Assembly: GCA_020860745.1 (NCBI GenBank)
Contig: JAJBTR010000031.1
Coordinates: 1-5,063 of the forward strand
Direction of reading: 5' to 3'
Origin: Lachnospiraceae bacterium
GTDB lineage: Bacteria; Bacillota; Clostridia; Lachnospirales; Lachnospiraceae
Length of the DNA: 5,063 nt
Shown: piece by piece, positions 1-5,063 of the stretch
Numbering within the stretch: the stretch's first letter is position 1
How the letters are laid out: each line of letters opens with the position of its first letter
Program-made: the position numbers and the translations under genes
The notes under the pieces: model-generated
Told to the model about the DNA's origin: nothing
What the model saw: only the letters and a program-made list of their open reading frames with translations
Database searches by the model: none

Positions 1-145
1 ATATAATATATTAGCTGTTTTTTAATCGGTAAGCCTACAGCTTTTCGGATAAGCTTTTCATTATCATCCGGATTTTCACAACCCGAATATATTTTTCAGA
101 ATCAAGAATTATATTATCACTTCCAACCTTTACTTCTTGAATCAT
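1..145 (-). pseudogene. Unknown protein, N-terminal part, cut by window edge; apparent one-base frameshift
   Basis: The ATG at 145-143 follows a strong GAGGAGG (158-152) that overlaps the TGA stop of the exonuclease gene, so the two genes are probably translationally coupled. The frame opens with MIQEVKVGSDNIILDSEK and then, as written, stops at TAG 37-35 after 36 codons. From about position 86 another frame reads SGCENPDDNEKLIRKAVG and stays open to base 1; it looks more like normal protein than the in-frame tail (RVVKIRMIMKSLSEKL). One extra A in the A5 run at 92-96 would join the two as SEK-IYSGCEN. I do not recognise the family. An earlier ATG at 150 stops after two codons and is not the start. 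Either this is a frameshifted or misread partial gene, or only a 36-aa ORF exists; I favour the first reading. Confidence 0.5.
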
Positions 146-157
146 ACCATTTCCTCC

Positions 158-2031
158 TCAGTCAACATTACGGTTCTTACCATAAAAGATTCTCCCTTGA
201 TCTAAGTTAGCCCGATACATGCAAGCCTTAGAATATAACTTATTCTTATGGACACATTTCCTTGCATCTGAACATTTTTCAAAAGAACTACAACATCCAA
301 ATTTAGATTCCTTTGAAACATATCCATTAATACAATAAATGGTATGCTTACGAATATAATCAACAATATACGGAGAAGTATCTTTCATTCGGATTCGAAT
401 CACTCCATTTTTACAATCAGATTTTGTTCTATTAATCATAATTGCATCGTGTGGTAAAAAAGCATGCAGATCGCCCTCTTGAGTGTCTTTAATTGTTATA
501 TCCAAATCATCTGGTCTACTCTGAACTGTACTATAAGCAATCGTCATCACCAGTTTAGTCATTTCAGGTTTCTCATTTGGCATTTGAGGATAACTCGGCT
601 CCCATATACAAACAGAATGACTAATTAGCTTATTTTTCTCCATTTTTCCATAGTTATCTGCGAGATATAATGACCCCACTGGCAATTCATACTCTTTTAC
701 CAACTCATTAAGCATGTCACGTACAGCTTGTTTCCATTCCCCCTTCTCTAAAGAAATTCTATTCAAGATACCTTCCTCGTATATTTCTTCTGAAACTATA
801 CCCTCGCAAGGATGATTTGTAGGATTCGCCTCTTGGCAGACTATATCTTCAGGAATTTCTTTTTTCTGACTTTCTCCATTCTGACGAATTATCAACAAAC
901 AAGGGATAAAGTCTTTTTCCTCTATGATTTTAATGTCTAATCCTTTGTCACTCAACTCCATGGCCTTTTGTATCTTACTTCCATAATTGCCGGTTTTCCA
1001 ATTGTCGCTTCCTTTCGAACCAACGACAACATAATTGGTCGCTTTTTTTACAGACTTATCTATAATCCCACCAACTTCCTCAATAAGCTTACATACATCA
1101 GAGCGATTCCCATAATCAAAATCACCTGTAACGCAGACATGTTGCTCATAAAGTGATGTAATTTCTTCGTGACAGCTACGGCAACTAACCGGATCAACAA
1201 ACTCTGTAAATAAAATTTGTAATTCTTCTAATTCATCTGATGTAACTTTGCCATCTTCTAAGACATTATCCAATGCATTAAATACTCTGTCGAATGGATA
1301 GTTTCCTTGCAGATCCCTATGATTTTCCATCCACCCCTTTAAAAAGGTAAATTCTGTGAGTGATACGTTTCCATCTTCAATGATCGATTCCAACACATTC
1401 TGTAATTCCTGAAGGGCTAGTGTTTCAGCGGTGTAATGAATCGTGTAGCTTCCCTTCCTGGTTGTTCCTTTGCGAAAAGCATTGTCTCCATATTCTGTGC
1501 AAAGCCTATCATAACAGTCCTTAGTTAGATAACAGTCCTTAAGAGCTCTGTGCTCGCCGGTCGTATTAAGCGAATAATACTTACTAATGGTCCCTAATTT
1601 ATGATCATTCAACATAGTTAAGCATCTTCTTGCCACATGCAAAATATCAATGTAATTATTTCTAAATGAGACCTCTCTATACTCTGTCAGATAATCATAA
1701 ATAAGATTCATATCAAATGCTGCATTATTATATCCAATGATTACATCGCCACCGATAAAGGACATAAAATCATCTATCACTGCATCCATACTCGGTGCAT
1801 CCTTTACCATATCATCCGTAATATGATTAACCTTGGATGCCTCTTCAGGAATATGACAAGCCGGATTTACCAATGTACTATATTCATCCACAACAACATT
1901 ATTTCGAACTTTTATAGCAGATATTTCTATAATTTTAGCAGATCTAATATATATGCCGTGGTTTCTAAGTCTACTACGCAATAATCGCTAATATACTTAT
2001 TGATACTGCAACCTTTCTCAATTCTATCCAT
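158..2031 (-). pseudogene. DnaQ-type DEDDh 3'-5' exonuclease with BRCT domain, one-base frameshift near the N-terminus
   Basis: The gene starts at ATG 2031-2029 after AAAAGGGGG with nine-base spacing. The first frame reads MDRIEKGC...YCVVDLETT (Exo I acids D21, E23) and hits a stop within nine codons. The second frame, from position 1957, reads GIYIRSAKIIEISAIKV. Adding one G to the GG at 1956-1957 gives the classic DLETTG...KIIEI sequence and a 624-aa protein. In corrected numbering: Exo II N103 and D107 (NNAAFD), Exo III H161 and D166 (HRALKD), two EF-hand/TerB-like helical repeats with DG turns at about 220 and 260, a BRCT domain at about 294-379 (VCVTGDF, GG at 321-322, W345), and a Cys-rich C-terminal segment (C580, C581, C587, C593, C604) ending GRIFYGKNRNVD. 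The family removes nucleotides from DNA 3' ends, and BRCT domains bind proteins or nicked DNA; a role in DNA repair or element replication is inferred. The TTG at 1981 in the second frame would give a protein lacking both Exo I acids and is unlikely to be the real start. Apart from the shift, the frame is undamaged to its TGA. Confidence 0.85.
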
Positions 2032-2104
2032 CGATTGAATCCCCCTTTTAGGATGTCCATACTTTTTTTAAATTATTGCTATTTAGGTTTTGAATCTAAG
2101 CAAA

Positions 2105-2133
2105 AGTATAACACTCTCTCAATTGTGAATCAA
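2105..2133 (-). promoter_or_regulatory. Sigma-A-type promoter for the exonuclease gene
   Basis: On the minus strand, TTGATT (2133-2128) and TATACT (2110-2105) are separated by exactly 17 bases. They match the -35 and -10 consensus at 4/6 and 5/6 positions. The hexamers lie about 75-100 bases upstream of the exonuclease ATG at 2031, in a gene-free stretch, leaving a leader of roughly 65 bases that contains the AAAAGGGGG ribosome binding site. This suggests that the exonuclease and its coupled downstream gene can be transcribed separately from the genes to the right. Confidence 0.6.
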
Positions 2134-2151
2134 CGAATAGTTTACTTTCGA

Positions 2152-2177
2152 TAAAGCCGACAAAGTCCAATAAAGTC
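2152..2177 (-). repeat. Three phased 10-bp direct repeats (GACTTT-NNNN) upstream of the promoter
   Basis: The minus strand reads GACTTTattg, GACTTTgtcg, G-CTTTatcg, so the repeated core recurs every 9-10 bases, about one helical turn. The array lies between the stop of the 98-aa gene (2187) and the -35 box at 2133. Spacing of this kind fits a protein binding site such as an activator or repressor site, but no regulator is visible in the window and the array is short. Confidence 0.35.
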
Positions 2178-2186
2178 ATTACATTT

Positions 2187-2483
2187 TTATAGTCTATGGT
2201 TCCCCTTCAGCCCATACTCTTTCGCCCACTCGCTTTGTCTCTGCCGCCGCTCTGTTGAGTATGGCTTTGTCACATGAATACTAACCCTGCTTTTATCCAT
2301 CACCTCAAAGTAGGCACCATTGTTCTGATCTTCCTCAACCAAACGGCATATTTCCGGGTAGTCGCTGCTAAATGCTTTCAGCCTTCGTATCAGATTCAAA
2401 TCATGCGTACGAATCTGCATAGGTGCGTCACTCTGATCATAATAGATTTCTGTATATTTATCTTTCTTCGTATGTTTCTCCAT
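2187..2483 (-). CDS. Unknown 98-aa hydrophilic protein
   Basis: The chosen start is ATG 2483-2481 (MEKHTKKDKYTEIYYDQSD), preceded by GAGGGA with six-base spacing; the stop is TAA at 2189-2187. The frame is open 28 codons further to a GTG at 2567, but that stretch has a weak ribosome binding site, is unusually Lys-rich and lies in a repeat-bearing leader, so I do not include it. The protein has no signal peptide or membrane segment. It looks like a small alpha/beta fold: a basic helix (LNLIRRLKAFSSDYPEICRL), then a short strand pair (YFEVMDKSRVSIHV) and a charged tail (STERRQRQSEWAKEYG). It resembles small hypothetical proteins of clostridial accessory elements, but I cannot name a family or function. 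The reading frame looks intact, unlike several neighbours. Confidence 0.75.
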   Translation of the reverse strand: MEKHTKKDKYTEIYYDQSDAPMQIRTHDLNLIRRLKAFSSDYPEICRLVEEDQNNGAYFEVMDKSRVSIHVTKPYSTERRQRQSEWAKEYGLKGNHRL

Positions 2484-2545
2484 GCTGTTTCCCTCAATAA
2501 CCACATATTTTTCCGCAGATATCTTTTTTCTTGTTTTTTTACCAA

Positions 2546-2659
2546 TTCGCCAATCGGCATTTTTCACGATTTTCGCTTTGAAACTGCCCCCCCAATGAAC
2601 AACTTACCTGTCTGTAACCCCTGAAAATAGCTTTTTCTCTTATTTTACCGATTGGCGAA
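2546..2659. repeat. 12-bp perfect inverted repeat in the leader of the 98-aa gene
   Basis: TTCGCCAATCGG at 2546-2557 is the exact reverse complement of CCGATTGGCGAA at 2648-2659, with about 90 bases between the arms. In a minus-strand transcript the arms could pair, with a few more wobble or A-U pairs on the inner side. The sequence following each arm on the minus strand is also alike in direct orientation (AATCGGTAAAATAAGAGAAAAAG and a similar GAATTGGTAAAA segment), so the region may also hold a diverged duplication. The enclosed segment contains a run of seven C at 2587-2593. It is not a simple terminator, because no tight stem followed by a T run is present. A leader RNA structure, a protein site or an origin of transfer are all possible and none is proven. 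Confidence 0.5.
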
Positions 2660-2676
2660 CGGATTCTTCTTTTTTC

Positions 2677-2889
2677 CTATCTGACATCCCTAACGTGCTT
2701 TCGATTTCTTTTTTGATCCTCCATCTGCTCCTTCTGTTTAGCTTTCCGGAGCGCTTCTTCGATTGTATCTTTACCAAGGATAGCTTTCACCCGGTCAAAA
2801 TTTTTCAGCTGCTCCTTCAGCCGAGTATTATCTTCTTCAGCCGAAGATAAGCGACGATACAACCGATCAATGCGTTCATTCAAATCCAT
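2677..2889 (-). CDS. 70-aa coiled-coil protein, possibly a detached tail
   Basis: ATG 2889 opens MDLNERIDRLYRRLSSAEED, which continues as a heptad-like, highly charged helix to about residue 45 (NTRLKEQLKNFDRVKAILG), then IEEALRKAKQKEQ and a basic end, stopping at TAG 2679-2677. No catalytic motif is visible. The ribosome binding site is weak (GACACGGGTT). The frame is the same as that of the nuclease gene upstream: after its TAA at 2916-2914 the frame continues YEQIKTRV directly into this ORF. Similar coiled-coil ends occur on plasmid mobilisation proteins of the Mob/Pre kind, so this could be a remnant of such a gene, a small partner protein of the nuclease, or a former C-terminal extension. 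I cannot decide among these from the sequence. Confidence 0.5.
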   Translation of the reverse strand: MDLNERIDRLYRRLSSAEEDNTRLKEQLKNFDRVKAILGKDTIEEALRKAKQKEQMEDQKRNRKHVRDVR

Positions 2890-2913
2890 AACCCGTGTCT
2901 TAATCTGTTCATA

Positions 2914-3585
2914 TTATGCACTCACGTCGGTCTGCTTCAGATATCTGTATATCTTTGTCCCATCTGCTCTCCCAAAAAGTTTCAGTGAGCTTATGTACAG
3001 AGCCTTTGGCTTCTGCTCTGCCTCAACCAGTTCACAAATTTTCACAAGCTTCTCTTCATATTCGGTTCCACGAAATATGATTTCCAGCCTGTTCTTCAGG
3101 CGTTGGCGTTCCTGATATTTCACGTGCTCATTCTCAATGCTAACCTGTGCGGACTCCGCAACAATCCGCCTCTGTCGAAAGCTGTTTTCATTGGCAGAAA
3201 CGATGCCTGCTCTCACAGAAGGGCTTCGCAATATCCGAGCGGAAGGAATATCCCTGTCTATCCAATAATCCTTCACCGCTCTATATCCTTTATCTCTGCT
3301 TACGATAATTATTTTCCCAGCAAAACCTTCTCCGAGCAGCTCACCGACGCAGGTAGCAATATAAAAGTCCAGCGCGTTTTTACCGGTGTTCTTCAACTTG
3401 CACGCATGAAATTCACAGCCCGACTGCAAAATATAATCCATCACTCTTCTGGAGACATGTTTACAGGCAGCGCTGAAAAAAATTGTAAGTATATCCGCAT
3501 CATGCAGGTACTCCACGCCATCCAACCCCGCCTCCTTCACATTCTCATAATCGACCAAAAAATGCAGTCTGCTTCCGCTGCTCAT
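2914..3585 (-). CDS. PIN/NYN-like nuclease domain protein, 223 aa
   Basis: The protein begins MSSGSRLHFLVDYENVKEAG, and the motif order is typical of the NYN branch of PIN-like nucleases. D12 lies in VDYENV at the end of the first strand, D73 in NALDFYIATCVGELLG, and D98 in IIIVSRDKGY; these acids are expected to bind the metal ion. Family members cut RNA, often in RNA processing or turnover, so a soluble cytoplasmic ribonuclease is the likely product. The C-terminal half (about 120-223) is charged and helical, ending LKLFGRADGTKIYRYLKQ, and probably serves in substrate or partner binding. The start at 3585 directly follows the G-rich stretch GAGGTGGGGGTGGAGGT (3602-3586), an unusually G-heavy ribosome binding site. 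The frame is intact. The coiled-coil ORF follows 24 bases after the stop in the same frame. The substrate cannot be told from the sequence. Confidence 0.82.
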   Translation of the reverse strand: MSSGSRLHFLVDYENVKEAGLDGVEYLHDADILTIFFSAACKHVSRRVMDYILQSGCEFHACKLKNTGKNALDFYIATCVGELLGEGFAGKIIIVSRDKGYRAVKDYWIDRDIPSARILRSPSVRAGIVSANENSFRQRRIVAESAQVSIENEHVKYQERQRLKNRLEIIFRGTEYEEKLVKICELVEAEQKPKALYISSLKLFGRADGTKIYRYLKQTDVSA

Positions 3586-3602
3586 ACCTCCACCCCCACC
3601 TC

Positions 3603-3965
3603 TTATATCATCATGCCTTCAATTCTGTTTATTGGGTCTTCTCAGTATTTCTCTATAAAACACTTCCCTTTGTTCCTCTCATAATTCAAAAAAGGAATCT
3701 CCGCTTTTGCGAGGATGTGATTACTGATCGGCACATAGCGATATTTATCTATATCGGGAATAAATCGATTTACTCTGGCCCTGTTAGGGCAAACATACTC
3801 TTCATTGCTTATCCATAGCGTCTCCATCTTAATGGCGATACATTTTACAATTATCTTTTTCTCATAGTTCGACAAATCATAGATCTCATACGCGTATCAC
3901 CCTCTTCCCTCACAAGCGATATCAACTTCTGGTGCAGTAAAAAATATGCTCCCTATCTTCTTCAT
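3603..3965 (-). pseudogene. Unknown small protein gene with two in-frame TGA codons
   Basis: ATG 3965-3963 (MKKIGSIFFTAPEVDIACEG) follows GGAG with six-base spacing, 26 bases after the methyltransferase stop; an upstream in-frame ATG at 3989 lies next to that stop but has no ribosome binding site. The frame meets TGA at 3899-3897, continues YAYEIYDLSNYEKK through METLWISNEEYVCPNRARV and KYRYVPISNHILAKAE, meets TGA at 3644-3642, and continues EDPINRIEGMMI to a TAA at 3605-3603, only 17 bases before the next start. Read through, it would be 120 residues, and a tryptophan at both TGA positions would look natural (G-W-YAYEI, KY-W-EDPI). Only the middle part (3642-3875, from a TTG, or from the ATG at 3827) is open by itself. 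I do not recognise the family. The likeliest reading is a gene inactivated by TGG-to-TGA changes. A real short ORF in the middle is the alternative. Confidence 0.45.
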
Positions 3966-4356
3966 GTTGATCTCCATTCCACCGATCATTTCAACACTCT
4001 ACCATCTGAGACCATGTCTTCCCTTCAAAACGGTTCTTAATCTTCTCTACATTCTCTTTCAAAATTTCAATCAGAATACAGTTCCGTTTCATCATTAATG
4101 CAGCTTCCCCCACAACACCGCTCCCCACAAAAGAATCCAACACTACCTCCCCCTCGTATGTAACAAAATCCAATATCTGCTCACATAGAGAAATCGGCAA
4201 TTCACTCTGATGAATCCTGTCCTTCCTCGCTACCGCCTGCACATCAAATTCTGTAGGAAGCATTCCTTTGCAACCGCTCATATAGCAATCGCTGCCTGTT
4301 TCAACTGATTTCTTTTCATCATACCGCATATTTCTGGCTTTTCCTTTTGAAAAAAT

Positions 4357-4472
4357 CATAATGTCGCAAACACTAGCGCTCAGTGATACTTTGTATCTCT
4401 TCGCTGAGTGTTTCGATATAAGCGCACACTAAACTCATGCTGCGCCTCTGTCTTGCATTCGTCAAGTGTTTA
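4357..4472 (-). mobile_element. 116-bp insertion with imperfect inverted ends (MITE-like or palindromic element)
   Basis: The boundaries come from the reading frame: the methyltransferase reads GAT-ATA-ATG (DIM) on one side and GAC-ATT-ATG (DIM) on the other, and the family sequence runs straight on to IFSKGKARN. The repeated ATG, or a diverged 9-bp copy with 7 of 9 bases identical, may be the target duplication. The ends are inverted: ATAATGT-AAACACT at 4478-4465 (minus strand) against ATAATGT-CGC-AAACACT at 4358-4374 (plus strand), 14 paired bases with a three-base insert; part of the repeat lies in the flanking codons. Inside is a hairpin, AAACACTAGCG (4368-4378) with CGCTGAGTGTTT (4402-4413), and in its loop a second stem GATAC-TTT-GTATC (4385-4397). 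There is no transposase. A 21-codon ORF (4438-4373, MSLVCAYIETLSEEIQSITE...) follows an AGAGG but may be chance. Confidence 0.6.
4368..4413. repeat. Nested hairpin within the 116-bp insertion
   Basis: The outer arms AAACACTAGCG and CGCT(G)AGTGTTT pair over 11 bases with one bulge. The loop holds a five-base-pair stem, GATAC/GTATC, with a TTT turn. A second AGTGTTT at 4465-4471 could pair with the same left arm, so two alternative folds exist. No T run follows on either strand, so it is not a standard terminator. Confidence 0.6.
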
Positions 4473-5063
4473 CATTATATCCTGCGTATTTTTCGATTTC
4501 CGTCCGGTATTGCTTACAAATGACCCTTTTTTCCAGGGCACTTTGGAATAATATAAGAATCCTGCTTTCTTCGCAAACTGTTTAATCTGGTATAAATACT
4601 CGTAATTATTTTCATTCTCCGCCGGTAAAACCTCAACCAGAAAACATCCTGTTTTTAAAACTCTGGCTTTCTCTTCAAAATCTTTTTTGGGTATATTTAA
4701 AACAATCATATTGCGCAAATTTTCTCGTCCCGCCCCGGTTCGATTTCAAATCAAGCCAGGGATGATCCGTCAGAATGCAATCAATACTTTCATCCCTGAT
4801 CATAGACAGATCTCTTCCATCGCCTTCTATGATAACACAAGCTTCATCAGCGTCGATCGTCTTATAAACACCTTTCGCAATACGCTCAAATTTCACATTA
4901 AGATTATCGTAAATGCGAGCACGCACTGTTTCATGTGGTTTATCTATATGTTCCCGATAGGCTTCATTCAGCGTAAATGAAACCTTATCCTTAAAACAAC
5001 TAAATAACTTTTCTGACAAAATCATCCTTATAACCCTCTCATATTCTCAGTTATATATTTTAT

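Larger units (their letters stand above)
3991..5025 (-). pseudogene. Beta-class DNA methyltransferase (N6-adenine or N4-cytosine), disrupted by a one-base insertion and a 116-bp insertion
   Basis: ATG 5025 follows AGAGGG and AAGG. The first segment (5025-4684) holds a winged-helix-like start (SFTLNEAYREHIDKPHETVR) and motif IV as DHPW (residues 87-90, TDHPWLDLKSNRGG). The A6 run at 4683-4688 has one A too many; correcting it joins YTQK to DFEEKARVLKTGCFLVEVLP and on to VSNTGRKSKNTQDIM at 4473. There a 116-bp insertion with a stop interrupts the gene. It resumes at 4356 as IFSKGKARNMRYDEKK, continues with IHQSELPISLCEQIL and motif I LDSFVGSG (F260, G262, G264 in the roughly 305-aa rebuilt protein), and ends at TGA 3993-3991. 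Motif IV before motif I is the beta-class order. Such enzymes transfer a methyl group from S-adenosylmethionine to an adenine or cytosine in DNA. No restriction gene is nearby, so it was probably an orphan methyltransferase of a mobile element. Motifs IV and I are now in separate frames, so an active enzyme is not expected. Confidence 0.88.

Noticed and set aside
968..1156. Plus-strand ORF of 62 codons inside the exonuclease gene
   Set aside because: It lies opposite the well-supported BRCT coding region and shows no recognisable protein features.
1979..1981. TTG as start of the exonuclease
   Set aside because: It lacks a good ribosome binding site, its first eight residues have no family likeness, and it drops the Exo I acids encoded in the other frame from ATG 2031.
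2274..2624. Plus-strand ORF opposite the 98-aa gene
   Set aside because: Hydrophobic, Phe-rich sequence expected from the reverse complement of a Lys/Glu-rich gene; no supporting ribosome binding site.
2870..3684. Two overlapping plus-strand ORFs opposite the nuclease gene
   Set aside because: They mirror the nuclease reading frame, which has clear NYN motifs; Ser/Phe-rich shadows.
3642..3993. Genome-wide TGA-to-Trp code
   Set aside because: TGA ends the exonuclease, overlapping the next gene's ribosome binding site, and ends the methyltransferase where a terminus is expected; TGG is used normally for Trp.
4373..4438. Small protein of 21 residues inside the insertion, with AGAGG upstream
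   Set aside because: A stop-free run this short is common by chance, and it overlaps the hairpin; kept only as a remark on the insertion.
4360..4480. CRISPR-like repeat, because AGTGTTT/AAACACT recurs three times
   Set aside because: The copies are only seven bases, in mixed orientation and unevenly spaced; there are no spacers or cas genes.
4687..4980. Plus-strand ORF opposite the methyltransferase N-terminal part
   Set aside because: The minus strand carries the DHPW motif and family-like sequence; the plus frame is a shadow.
1..5063. tRNA, rRNA or a strong intrinsic terminator
   Set aside because: No cloverleaf or rRNA-like sequence and no GC-rich stem directly followed by a T run was seen on either strand by eye.

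Overview
This AT-rich window carries seven genes or gene remnants, all read on the minus strand. Strong AGGAGG-type ribosome binding sites, the AT-rich codon use and the protein families suggest a low-GC Gram-positive bacterium of the Clostridia type. The mix of an orphan DNA methyltransferase, a DnaQ-type exonuclease with a BRCT domain, a PIN/NYN-like nuclease and small unknown proteins looks like an accessory or integrated mobile region. No integrase, relaxase or transposase gene is visible, so that placement is inference.

In transcription order (right to left): (1) a beta-class DNA methyltransferase, 5025 to 3991, broken by a one-base insertion in an A run and by a 116-bp insertion; (2) a small unknown gene, about 3965 to 3603, crossed by two in-frame TGA codons; (3) an intact 223-aa PIN/NYN-like nuclease, 3585 to 2914; (4) a 70-aa coiled-coil ORF, 2889 to 2677, in the same frame as the nuclease and separated from it by one TAA; (5) an intergenic leader, 2484 to 2676, with a 12-bp inverted repeat and a run of seven C; (6) a 98-aa conserved-looking unknown protein, 2483 to 2187; (7) a spacer with a good sigma-A-type promoter and 10-bp phased repeats; (8) a DEDDh exonuclease/BRCT gene, 2031 to 158, whose first catalytic motif lies in a different frame from the rest because one G is missing; (9) a tightly coupled gene starting at 145 that runs off the left edge and also seems to carry a one-base shift.

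The main result is that several apparently separate ORFs are pieces of broken genes. The methyltransferase reassembles to about 305 aa and the exonuclease to about 624 aa. Three of the lesions are single-base changes in short homopolymers, which could be sequencing errors. The 116-bp insertion cannot be explained that way: it has imperfect inverted ends and an internal hairpin, and it splits a conserved stretch of the methyltransferase. It is the best candidate here for an undescribed small mobile or palindromic element. I see no convincing new multi-gene system. The two compact reading frames that look fully functional are the NYN-like nuclease and the 98-aa protein.
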